A stretch of 23,721 bases of DNA from CAZGVW01 sp964529265. GTDB taxonomy: Bacteria; Planctomycetota; Phycisphaerae; Phycisphaerales; UBA1924. Each line of letters starts with the position of its first letter. Position 1 is the first letter of the stretch. The stretch lies in contig CAZGVW010000038.1 of assembly GCA_964529265.1 (NCBI GenBank), positions 1 through 23,721 of the forward strand. The letters are read 5' to 3'. The notes under the pieces were generated by a model, which saw only the letters and a program-made list of their open reading frames with translations, did not search any database and had not been told where the DNA came from. Shown here piece after piece: positions 15,201 to 21,376 of this stretch. Made by a program: the position numbers and the translations under genes.

Positions 15201-15357
15201 CGGCGACGGCGCCGTCGATTCCGGCGACGTCGGCGCCCTCATGCGGAACATGGGCGCCCAGGACTCCCCCGGCGACCTCAACGGCGATGGCTTCACCACC
15301 GCTGCGGACCTCCGCAGCCTGCTGGAGGCCATCAGCGGCGACCAGACCGCCAACTGA
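12289..15357 (+). CDS. large envelope protein with polyproline spacer, duplicated domain and dockerin-like pairs
   Basis: This 1022-aa protein starts with a membrane anchor or signal (SRLWLATIAGLLLGAVLFGML, 2-22). A Ser/Thr/Ala-rich stretch follows, then a charged helical segment at 115-151 (EELERRRAEINAKNAERLEA), a Gly-rich linker and 25 consecutive prolines at 307-331. A Cys-containing beta domain (333-505) follows (ARWASVP, FRTADLYLGF, then DGRFYVWIGRF). Two Ig-like beta segments cover about 530-715 (VVTLKSPAPAGGVIISLSS; TTATITLSGPAP). A dockerin-like pair is at 718-767. A second copy of the first beta domain covers 791-960 (ARWVPVDNSRCP, LRTADLYLSF, then RYHVRIARF). A second, more degenerate dockerin-like pair ends the protein (968-1016). 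It probably bridges a long distance at the cell surface. The ATG at 12289 is preferred over the upstream GTG at 12241 because it sits directly before the hydrophobic segment, with AGGGACG upstream. Confidence 0.85.
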   Translation: MSRLWLATIAGLLLGAVLFGMLQRGCDARAREGDEALQNSAAAPEAGVRSPAGSSPTRGRAGHSTSAGTGRTIVSEAPTTASQRAATASSTRSRNRDAQLTPTAPKQKTRSVTTGYTSREELERRRAEINAKNAERLEAQRDRLRQLQANKASNRRMSAAEQDAAVRALGGFAPPVDVATTRPGDVAQAKQAFQSQVGVAAVTSPSSGGAGGGGGTGDDNTEGGEVTETTGESESDRPGRGDDGLPGSGRDGMSPGSNGPSRGGSGAASGGGGGGFVGGGTVTTGRGNSSTTGNNGGNGNGDGSGNPPPPPPPPPPPPPPPPPPPPPPPPPAPVIARWASVPAGAGCADLAGFRTADLYLGFDSPALALVMTSTEQLGLRISNGRFFQDTSPFAGNAPYQPGAESVFPCVAADSFLTLGGDAPTFAPDNEPTASDWGDALSAIWFTLTGAFAEPRPAQFPDGRFYVWIGRFTTGGPNVNVSGAFFVNYIELTTGTQRAELVPVPNCAACWQGSDGSLPTADLDGLGFINSTVAGGGVARGVVTLKSPAPAGGVIISLSSADPGLASVPPSVLVPQGQASAAFDITTSRVLDPKEVRLFANDGRNTATATLLVEPLGVATVAFAPSEIRPNETTTATITLSGPAPTEDLLVEILTNNAPAVQFHRFVHFEAGETQRSITVTAKPTTEDRQVTFYAFPRGFDSLGAFGTFTVRAPAPTFGDLNGDGLVNSSDQAQLLGSWGPCADACPADLNGDGQVNSGDLAMLLGAWRTTPSGGGGPGDGGQPGGGPAVTARWVPVDNSRCPETAGLRTADLYLSFADASRVTLLESSVANGIRVENGVFHQVQFGGNAMQNPELFESFPCIEFDSYMTIQGETAPPVSFTPGTNAPNAWGSTLLAGWFVTSTPPGVAGVRNNSLFGNDRYHVRIARFTAATDAVIRGKVSAFFIPASGTTAGAVVDVPDWTLARGSADVNGDGAVDSGDVGALMRNMGAQDSPGDLNGDGFTTAADLRSLLEAISGDQTAN

Positions 15358-15430
15358 CCCCCCCGGGGAGCGGGGCCGGGCCGCCAGAGGGCCTTGGCGA
15401 CCCCGAAACCCCGCCGCCACCACCCCTTTC

Positions 15431-15459
15431 GTGACACCGGGGACCGCGATTTCTATGAT
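15431..15459 (+). promoter_or_regulatory. sigma70-type promoter of the pdh operon
   Basis: GTGACA (15431-15436), 17 bases, then TATGAT (15454-15459): five of six matches in each box at ideal spacing. Transcription would start near 15466, leaving a leader of about 175 bases before pdhA. The 284-base gap after the previous gene supports an independent promoter. No riboswitch or other leader structure was recognised. Confidence 0.6.
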
Positions 15460-15641
15460 CCCGGGCTGTTTCGGCCGCCCCCGCCACACCGGGGCTTCAG
15501 GGCGGCCTCGTTTCTCCCCGATTGTCACTGTTGGACGGCGTCTACCCTTCAGGCGGCCCGGATCGACCGATGCCCGCGCTGGGGGCGCCCTTCCCCGCCG
15601 TCCGAACCAGGAAAGCCGTGACCACCTCGCACGGAAAGCCC

Positions 15642-16769
15642 ATGGCCACGACCACCGCACACGCCCCCGCCGCGGCGAGCAAGCGCGGCGAACGCCTCTC
15701 CGCCTCGCTGCCGAACGCCACACTCATCAAGTGGCTGCGCGACATGGTTCTCATACGCGAGTTTGAGACTCGCACGATGCAGGCGTATTCGAACGCGCAG
15801 ATCGGCGGCTTCTGCCACGTGTACAACGGACAGGAGGCCTGCGCCGTCGGCACGATCGGCTGCGTCGAGCCGGACGACCCCGTCATCACCGCCTACCGCG
15901 ACCACGGCCACGCGCTGGCCCGCGGCATGGACCCGAAACACTGCATGGCCGAGATGTACGGCAAGATCACCGGCTGCGCGAAGGGCAAGGGCGGGTCGAT
16001 GCACATGTTCGACCGGCCGCATCACCTGTATGGCGGGCACGGCATCGTCGGCGCGCAGACGCCGCTGGGCGCCGGGCTGGCTTTCGCGACGCGCTACGAG
16101 TGGGAAGTGCTCAAGAAGGGCGTGAACGGCGGCCCGGCGAAGAAGCGTGTCTGCCTCTGCTACCTCGGCGACGGCGCGCTGAACCAGGGTGCGCTGCACG
16201 AGGCGATGAACCTCGCGGGCCTGTTCGATCTGCCCGTCATCTACATCGTCGAGAACAACCGCTACTCGATGGGCACGAGCATCGAGCGCGGCACCACGAT
16301 GGCGAACGACCTGCTCAAGAAGAGCGAAGCGTACGGGATTGAAGGCGTCGAGATCGAGGGAATGGACATCCTGAACATCTACGACCGCTTCAAGCCCTTC
16401 GCCGATGCGCGGCGCGAGGAGCAGCGGCCGGGCTTCGTGAACCTGCTCACGTATCGCTACCACGGGCACTCGATGTCCGACCCGCAGAAATACCGCACAA
16501 AGGAAGAGGTCGCGAAGCATCAGGATCAGGATTCGATCGCGTCGCTCGCCCATCACCTCCTGGAGCACCGCAAGGCCCTGAGCGAAGACGAGTTCAAGGC
16601 GATGCAGAAGGAGATCCGCGGCGAGGTGCGCGACGCGATCAAGTTCGCCGAGGACTCGCCCTTCCCCGACCCCGAGAAGGAACTGTACAGCGACGTCTAC
16701 GCCAACCCGCAGCCGGGGCTGAGTCCGCTGGGGACGTACGAGGACGGGGAGAAGAACCCGCTGCTGTGA
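15642..16769 (+). CDS. pdhA: pyruvate dehydrogenase E1 component, alpha subunit
   Basis: This is a 375-aa member of the alpha2-beta2 type E1 family. E1 decarboxylates pyruvate with thiamine diphosphate (TPP) and passes the acetyl group to the lipoyl domain of E2, feeding acetyl-CoA to central metabolism. The TPP/Mg motif runs from GDG (176-178) to NN (205-206). Other family hallmarks are GGFCHVYNGQEA (55-66), TAYRDHGHALARG (83-95), GKGGSMHMF (115-123) and the His loop TYRYHGHSMSDP (270-281). Length is normal. The ATG at 15642 follows CACGGAAAG and precedes a short Ala-rich leader; a Met at 15570 in the same frame is less likely. It is the first gene of a pdhA-pdhB-pdhC set, but 986 bases containing a toxin-antitoxin pair separate it from pdhB. 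Confidence 0.95.
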   Translation: MATTTAHAPAAASKRGERLSASLPNATLIKWLRDMVLIREFETRTMQAYSNAQIGGFCHVYNGQEACAVGTIGCVEPDDPVITAYRDHGHALARGMDPKHCMAEMYGKITGCAKGKGGSMHMFDRPHHLYGGHGIVGAQTPLGAGLAFATRYEWEVLKKGVNGGPAKKRVCLCYLGDGALNQGALHEAMNLAGLFDLPVIYIVENNRYSMGTSIERGTTMANDLLKKSEAYGIEGVEIEGMDILNIYDRFKPFADARREEQRPGFVNLLTYRYHGHSMSDPQKYRTKEEVAKHQDQDSIASLAHHLLEHRKALSEDEFKAMQKEIRGEVRDAIKFAEDSPFPDPEKELYSDVYANPQPGLSPLGTYEDGEKNPLL

Positions 16770-16772
16770 AGC

Positions 16773-17066
16773 ATGATCGAGGCGCCCCGCACAACAAGGT
16801 CCCGCGTCCAGCGCCTGAGGCGGCTTGATCTGCATTGGCGGCTGACGCTGTGGCCATCCTTCGCGGCGGCCGCTGTTTTCTTCTTCGGTCCTGACTCATG
16901 GCGACTCACCTCCGGGCTGGCAGTGCTGGCCTCGCGCCTTGTGGGAGGAGCGCTCATGTTCCGGTGGGCCGCGGCGCAGGCGCCTGCCGAACGGCGAGCG
17001 CTCCGCATCAGGACACTGCATCGTGGAAGAACGCCCTCGCCATCATGCGCAGAGGCTGAAGCGTAA
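16773..17066 (+). CDS. possible small membrane protein (uncertain)
   Basis: A 97-aa open frame starts three bases after the pdhA stop and contains two hydrophobic segments (LTLWPSFAAAAVFFF and LTSGLAVLASRLVGGALMF). I know no homologue. There is no separate ribosome-binding site, although the close spacing could allow re-initiation. Codon use is more mixed than in pdhA and pdhB, as in the toxin-antitoxin genes that follow. It could equally be chance reading of the spacer that came with that module. Confidence 0.3.
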   Translation: MIEAPRTTRSRVQRLRRLDLHWRLTLWPSFAAAAVFFFGPDSWRLTSGLAVLASRLVGGALMFRWAAAQAPAERRALRIRTLHRGRTPSPSCAEAEA

Positions 17067-17079
17067 CGGCGATACGAGC

Positions 17080-17394
17080 ATGGCGACGCAGAGCCTTGAC
17101 ATCCCGACCGAGCGCATCGCCGAGTTCTGCCGCAAGTGGCGGATCACGGAGCTGTCGCTGTTCGGATCCGCCGCGCGCGGCGCCCTCGGGCCGGAGAGCG
17201 ATGTCGATGTGCTCGTTCGATTCGATCCTACAGCGCCGTGGACCATGCTGGACGTGATGCGGGCCAAAGGGGAACTCGAGTTGATGCTCGGTCGTCCGGT
17301 CGACCTGATCGAGCGCCCCGCGCTCGAGAGGCACCACAACCCATGGCTCAGGCATGAGATTCTCGGCACGGCGCGGGTCGTGTACGCCGCATGA
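17080..17394 (+). CDS. mntA: minimal nucleotidyltransferase, MntA-type antitoxin
   Basis: The product is 104 aa. The nucleotidyltransferase signature GSX10DXD is complete: GS at 29-30 and DVD at 41-43 (LFGSAARGALGPESDVDVLV). A third acidic residue stands in RPVDLIE (D75), which completes the catalytic triad. In MntA/HepT systems this protein transfers AMP groups to a tyrosine of the HepT toxin and so inactivates it. The next gene is a HepT homologue, starting in an ATGA overlap, which supports the pairing. The start at 17080 gives the normal family length; longer frames add unrelated Arg-rich sequence. Base and codon use are less C/G-biased at third positions than in pdhB, suggesting a transferred module. 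Confidence 0.88.
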   Translation: MATQSLDIPTERIAEFCRKWRITELSLFGSAARGALGPESDVDVLVRFDPTAPWTMLDVMRAKGELELMLGRPVDLIERPALERHHNPWLRHEILGTARVVYAA

Positions 17395-17759
17395 CGGGCG
17401 CCCGTGTTCCATCGCTGCTTCATGATCTCGTCGTTCATTCGGAACGGGTTTCCGCGATCTACACCCGCTGCGGCGACCCGGAGTCTTTCCTTCGTGACCA
17501 GAACGCTATGGACGCCGTCCTATGGAACTTCGTCGTCATCGGTGAGGTGTGTGGACGCCTCGGCGACGCCTTTCACCGCGCTCACCCGACAATCCCGTGG
17601 CGCGAAGTAATTGCGCAGAGGCATGTGATTGCCCACGGTTACGATGTCCTTGACTGGAACAGGCTCGCGCTCGTGATCGAACGCGACATCCCCACACTCA
17701 TCCTTGAGGCCAGGCGGCTGCTCGAATCGTTTGGACCGCCCCCTTCGGAACCGATATGA
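17391..17759 (+). CDS. hepT: HepT-like toxin (DUF86), HEPN family
   Basis: This is a 122-aa all-helical protein. The HEPN RNase motif RX4HXY is intact: RHVIAHGY at 77-84, with R77, H82 and Y84. Other DUF86 features are FLRDQNAMDAVLWNFVVIGE (33-52) and HPTIPWREV (65-73). Family members cleave RNA (for example tRNA ends) and are neutralised by the MntA partner modifying the motif tyrosine. The start overlaps the antitoxin stop by ATGA, and the stop overlaps the pdhB start by another ATGA. Ribosomes finishing hepT could therefore directly begin pdhB, an unusual tie between a toxin and a central metabolic enzyme. Intact motifs suggest an active toxin. Confidence 0.88.
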   Translation: MTGARVPSLLHDLVVHSERVSAIYTRCGDPESFLRDQNAMDAVLWNFVVIGEVCGRLGDAFHRAHPTIPWREVIAQRHVIAHGYDVLDWNRLALVIERDIPTLILEARRLLESFGPPPSEPI

Positions 17760-18793
17760 CCACCCAAACCCCCCTCCACCCCTACGCCTCCCCCATTGAT
17801 CAGCCCCGCGAGATCCCCTTCCGCGAGGCCCTCCGCGAGGCCATGACCGAGGAAATGCGCCGCGATGAGCGCATCTTCCTCATGGGCGAGGAAGTCGCGC
17901 AATACAGCGGCGCCTACAAGGTCTCTCAGGGCATGCTCGAGGAGTTCGGGCCCAAGCGCATCATCGATACGCCCATCTCCGAGAACGGCTTCGCCGGCCT
18001 CGGCATCGCCGCGGCCATGTACGGCCTCCGCCCCATCATCGAGTTCATGTCCTGGTCCTTCTCACTCGTCGCCGCCGATCAGATCCTCAACAACGCCCCC
18101 AAAATGCTCTACATGTCCGGCGGCCAGTGGGGATGCCCCATCGTCTTCCGCGGCAACGACGGCGCGGGCGGACAACTCGGCTCCACCCACTCCTGGTCCG
18201 TCGAAGCCCTCTATTCCAACGTCCCCGGCCTCAAGATCGCCATGCCCTCCAACCCCTATGACGCCAAGGGCCTCCTCAAGACCTCCATCCGCGACGACGA
18301 CCCCGTCTTCTTCCTCGAGTCCGAGCGCATGCTCGGCGATAAGGGCCACGTCCCCGCCCCCGCCCCGGACGGCGAAGACCTCGTCATCCCCTTCGGCCAG
18401 GCCGCGCTCCGCCGCGAAGGCGATGCTTGCACCGTCGTCTCCTTCGGCCGGCCCGTGAACTTCTGCCTCGAAGCCTGCGCCGAACTCGAAGACCAGGGCG
18501 TCCACTGCGACCTGCTCGATATGCGCACCATCCGCCCCCTCGATATCGACGCCGTCATCCGCAGCCTCCGCCGCACGAACCGCATCGTCGTCGTCGATCA
18601 GTCCTGGCCCTTCGGCTCCGTCGCCAGCGAAGTCATCGCCCAGGTCTGCGAGCGCGCCTTCGACTGGCTCGATCACCCCCCCATCCGCGTCAACTCCGAC
18701 GACGTCCCCACCCCCTACAGCAAACCCCTCGAACAGGCGTACCTGCCGAACAAGGACAAGATCGTGCGCGCCGTGCAGAAGACACTGGAATAA
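17756..18793 (+). CDS. pdhB: pyruvate dehydrogenase E1 component, beta subunit
   Basis: The 345-aa protein has the usual length for E1 beta. It carries FREALREAMTEEMRRDERIF followed by MGEEVAQYSGAYKV (43-56), which includes the Glu that activates the TPP ring, then DTPISENGFAGL (71-82), PIIEFMSW, the C-terminal transketolase part with DLLDMRTIRPLD, and VVVDQSWPFG. It forms the alpha2-beta2 E1 with PdhA. The ATG at 17756 lies within an ATGA shared with the HepT stop, and the nearby ribosome-binding site is weak, so translation probably depends on coupling. Third positions are overwhelmingly C, in contrast to the preceding two genes. The stop is 60 bases before an S23-type gene that separates it from pdhC. 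Confidence 0.95.
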   Translation: MTTQTPLHPYASPIDQPREIPFREALREAMTEEMRRDERIFLMGEEVAQYSGAYKVSQGMLEEFGPKRIIDTPISENGFAGLGIAAAMYGLRPIIEFMSWSFSLVAADQILNNAPKMLYMSGGQWGCPIVFRGNDGAGGQLGSTHSWSVEALYSNVPGLKIAMPSNPYDAKGLLKTSIRDDDPVFFLESERMLGDKGHVPAPAPDGEDLVIPFGQAALRREGDACTVVSFGRPVNFCLEACAELEDQGVHCDLLDMRTIRPLDIDAVIRSLRRTNRIVVVDQSWPFGSVASEVIAQVCERAFDWLDHPPIRVNSDDVPTPYSKPLEQAYLPNKDKIVRAVQKTLE

Positions 18794-18807
18794 AGCATTA
18801 AGCACAA

Positions 18808-19263
18808 AGCACAAAGCGAAGAGCACAAATCACGACCCCACTGGGCTGGACGAATGGGCAGGTTGCAGCAGGATTTCCTGGATCGTGTCGAACGGTTCTG
18901 CGATCGTGTTCTGGACGTCGCTGAAGCCTTGGGGAAGAACGGAGTGCCCCGTCGAATTGTCGATCAGCTCGCGGCCGCCGGAACTTCGGTCGGGGCCAAC
19001 GTCTTTGAGGCCGACGAGGGCATGAGCCGGCCGGACTTCTGCAGAAGCATGGCGATCGCGACGAAGGAGTTGAGTGAAACCCGATTCTGGCTCCGGCTGG
19101 CGGTGCGCCGAGGCTGGGTTCCCGAGACCCGAATGGCCTCTCTAGAGGATGAATGCAGGCAACTGAAGAGCGTCATAGGCGCCATGATCGTAAACTCCCG
19201 CACACGAGCCTCGTGAATGCACCATGGCAGCGTCATGCCGATTTGTGCTTTGAACTTTGAGCT
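18808..19263. repeat. 24-bp imperfect inverted repeat enclosing the S23 gene
   Basis: The left arm is 18808-18831 and the right arm 19240-19263. In the transcript 20 of 24 positions can pair (19 Watson-Crick plus one G-U), with the innermost ten (AGCACAAATC) perfect. The left flank also has direct AGCACAA words from 18801. The arms enclose one complete gene and lie between pdhB and pdhC. AT-rich word repeats of this kind contrast with the surrounding DNA. Confidence 0.7.
18854..19216 (+). CDS. four-helix bundle protein, S23/23S rRNA intervening-sequence type
   Basis: The 120-aa protein is helical throughout. It has the family pattern: an N-terminal helix (QQDFLDRVERFCDRVLDVAEAL), VPRRIVDQLAAAGTSVGANVFEADEGMSRPDF at about 31-62, KELSETRFWLRLAVRRGW and a last helix DECRQLKSVIGAMIV. 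Related genes occur inside intervening sequences of bacterial 23S rRNA genes and also free in genomes; the molecular role is unsettled. Here it is flanked by an imperfect inverted repeat and lies between pdhB and pdhC. The ribosome-binding site (GGACGA) is weak, and codon use is less biased than in the pdh genes. Size is normal, and it appears intact. Confidence 0.85.
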   Translation: MGRLQQDFLDRVERFCDRVLDVAEALGKNGVPRRIVDQLAAAGTSVGANVFEADEGMSRPDFCRSMAIATKELSETRFWLRLAVRRGWVPETRMASLEDECRQLKSVIGAMIVNSRTRAS

Positions 19264-19285
19264 TTGAGCTCTCAAGGTCCCTCCC

Positions 19286-20671
19286 ATGCCCATCGACATC
19301 ACCATGCCGCGACTCTCCGACACCATGGAGGCCGGAACCGTCATCAAGTGGCACAAGAAGGTCGGCGACAAGGTCTCCCCCGGCGAGATCCTCGCCGATA
19401 TCGAGACCGATAAAGCCACCATGGAGCTGCAGGCCTTCGACGAAGGCTCACTCGGCAAGATCGTCATCCCCGAAGGCCAGTCCGTCGCCGTCGGCTCCGT
19501 CATCGCCGTCCTCGCCCAGGAAGGCGAGAAACTCGACGATCGCTCCGGCGATGATCGCCGCAAAGCCGAAGGACCCGCGGCCGCCGCCCGCAGCGAAGAG
19601 TCCTCCTCTTCCTCACGCACGCAGCGCGCCTCCACCGGCGCCGCCGTCGCCGAGCCGCCCTCTTCCGCCCAACCCGAGCCCACGCCTCCCGCCGAGAACG
19701 GACACCGCGCCTTCGCCTCCCCCCTCGCCCGCAAGATCGCCGAGGAGGAAGGCCTCGACCTCGAATCGCTCCACGGCAGCGGACCCGGCGGACGCATCGT
19801 CCGCAAGGATGTCGAAGCCGCGCTCCGCGGCGAATCGGCCCCCGCCGCCCGTCGATCGGCGCCGGCGACCCCCACGCCCGCCGCCGGCAAACCCGCCGCG
19901 CCATCCTCCGCAGCGCCCGCGCCCTCCATGGACGCCCCGCGCCTCCGCGCCCGGAACGTCCCCCTCTCCAACATGCGCCGCACCATCGCGAAGCGCCTCG
20001 TCGAATCCAAACGCACCATCCCCCACTACCAGGTCACCGTCAGCGTCCGCATGGACGCACTCCTCGACCTCCGCGAGCAACTCAACAGCCAACTCGCCTC
20101 GCAGGGTGTCAAGCTCAGTGTGAACGATTTCCTCGTCCGCGCCTGCGCCGTCGCCATGCACCAGCACCCCTTCGTCAACAGCAAGTGGATCGATAAGGGC
20201 GACGCCGCGGAAGTCGAAATCATCGCCGATGTCAACGTCGGCGTCGCCATCGCGCTGCCCATCGAGAAGGGCGGCGGCCTCGTCGTCGCCACGCTCCGCA
20301 ACGCCGATCGCATGGGCCTGCGCCAGATCTCCAGCGAAACCAAGCGCCTCGCCGAGAAGGCCCGCGCCAAGGGCCTCACCATCGAGGAAATGGCCGATTC
20401 CACCTTCACCATCTCCAACCTCGGCATGTTCGGCGTCGATCACTTCACCGCCATCATCAACCCGCCCAACGCCGCCATCCTCGCCGTCGGCGCCGCCGTG
20501 AAGAAGCCCGTCGTCCACACCAATGATGACGGCGAAGACGATCTCGTCATCGGCCACGAAATGGCCATGACCATGTCCAGCGACCACCGCATCGTCGATG
20601 GCGCCATGGCCGCCCAATACCTCGCCACAGTCAAGCAGATGCTCGAAGCGCCGGCCACGCTGCTGGTGTGA
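19286..20671 (+). CDS. pdhC: dihydrolipoamide acetyltransferase, E2 of pyruvate dehydrogenase
   Basis: The 461-aa protein has three classical parts. A single lipoyl domain (1-80) carries the lipoylated K43 in ETDKATM. An Ala/Pro/Ser-rich linker leads to the peripheral subunit-binding domain (142-180; FASPLARKIAEEEGLDLESL, GPGGRIVRKDV). After a second linker comes the acetyltransferase domain (219-461) with the active-site motif DHRIVDG (H434, D438). It moves the acetyl group from E1 to CoA and forms the core of the complex. The domain layout matches PDH E2 rather than the 2-oxoglutarate enzyme, in keeping with the E1 alpha and beta genes upstream. AAGG lies 10 bases before the ATG. No E3 (lpd) gene follows in the window. 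Confidence 0.95.
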   Translation: MPIDITMPRLSDTMEAGTVIKWHKKVGDKVSPGEILADIETDKATMELQAFDEGSLGKIVIPEGQSVAVGSVIAVLAQEGEKLDDRSGDDRRKAEGPAAAARSEESSSSSRTQRASTGAAVAEPPSSAQPEPTPPAENGHRAFASPLARKIAEEEGLDLESLHGSGPGGRIVRKDVEAALRGESAPAARRSAPATPTPAAGKPAAPSSAAPAPSMDAPRLRARNVPLSNMRRTIAKRLVESKRTIPHYQVTVSVRMDALLDLREQLNSQLASQGVKLSVNDFLVRACAVAMHQHPFVNSKWIDKGDAAEVEIIADVNVGVAIALPIEKGGGLVVATLRNADRMGLRQISSETKRLAEKARAKGLTIEEMADSTFTISNLGMFGVDHFTAIINPPNAAILAVGAAVKKPVVHTNDDGEDDLVIGHEMAMTMSSDHRIVDGAMAAQYLATVKQMLEAPATLLV

Positions 20672-20783
20672 AATCCCGAGCCATCACGCACTCAACCGCC
20701 GCCTGAGCGCCCGCGCTTCACGCGCGCCGCATCCGCGCGCCATCCCCGATTCCCCATGCGCCTCCTCCCCCTCTTCCCCATCC

Positions 20784-20807
20784 ACCACCTACCATCTACC
20801 ATCTACC
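20784..20807. repeat. short CCATCTA-type tandem repeat
   Basis: ACCACCTACC is followed by ATCTACC twice, just upstream of tRNA-Thr. The complement resembles the GGTGGTAG words at 388-398. Confidence 0.5.
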
Positions 20808-20819
20808 CCCTCCAACCCC

Positions 20820-20892
20820 GCCGCCTTAGCTCAACTGGTAGAGCGCGTGATTTGTAATCTCGAGGTTGCGGGTTCGAGTCCCGCAGGCGGCT
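20820..20892 (+). tRNA. tRNA-Thr(TGT)
   Basis: All arms are present. The acceptor stem GCCGCCT (20820-20826) pairs with AGGCGGC (20885-20891) and T is the discriminator. The D arm is GCTC/GAGC. The anticodon loop TTTGTAA has TGT at 20853-20855. The T arm is GCGGG/CCCGC with loop TTCGAGT. CCA is not encoded. The anticodon stem CGTGA/TCTCG has a U-U mismatch in its middle pair. Confidence 0.93.
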
Positions 20893-21043
20893 TTCCACCC
20901 TCGCCGAATGACCCCCCAAACGCCGGCGCCGCCGCGGCGTTCACACGCCCTCACCAGACCCATCCGCCTGATTGCCCCCCCGCCCCCGCCGCCCTATCTT
21001 TCAGGCCCTCCGCCGGAGCCGATCAGCGGCCTCCGACGACCAC

Positions 21044-21128
21044 GGGTGCTTGCCTGAGCGGCCAAAAGGGACGGGCTGTAAACCCGTTGGCTTAATTGCC
21101 TACGCAGGTTCGAATCCTGCAGCACCCA
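21044..21128 (+). tRNA. tRNA-Tyr(GTA)
   Basis: This is an 85-base class II tRNA with a long variable arm. The acceptor GGGTGCT (21044-21050) pairs with AGCACCC (21121-21127), with discriminator A. The anticodon stem is ACGGG/CCCGT, with loop CTGTAAA and anticodon GTA at 21078-21080. The T arm is GCAGG/CCTGC with loop TTCGAAT. It lies 151 bases after tRNA-Thr in the same direction, as often seen in bacterial Tyr/Thr tRNA clusters, but no tufB or tRNA-Gly is adjacent. Confidence 0.95.
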
Positions 21129-21295
21129 CTTCTCCCCGCACACCCCACGCCGACCGCCGCGCCCGACGGGGCGTTCACCGCCCTGCCTCGCCCGCGCCCG
21201 AACCGCCCATAAACCACAACGTCCGCCATGTGTTCTCGCGCGCCGTTCTGGGACCGAACCCGCGCGCTCGACACACCCGCCACCGCAGATAAACA

Positions 21296-21324
21296 TTGCC
21301 CGCGCAGACGCTTGCGGATACAGT
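21296..21324 (+). promoter_or_regulatory. possible promoter for the 723-aa secreted protein
   Basis: TTGCCC (21296-21301), 17 bases, then TACAGT (21319-21324): four of six matches in each box at ideal spacing. The start of transcription would be near 21331, 46 bases before the chosen GTG. This argues against the TTG at 21296 being the translation start. Confidence 0.45.
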
Positions 21325-21376
21325 GGTCGCCGTTCGGTGGGACCGTCCTGCGGGGCGAGAGAAAGGTCAACAGCCC

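Noticed and set aside
13528..15723. 731-aa open frame on the minus strand
   Set aside because: Low-complexity Arg/Gly/Ala sequence opposite the domain-rich 1022-aa protein and the pdh promoter.
21296..21376. Upstream TTG start extending the last protein to 750 aa
   Set aside because: The extension is not signal-peptide-like and the TTG falls inside the likely -35 box; GTG 21377 has a ribosome-binding site.
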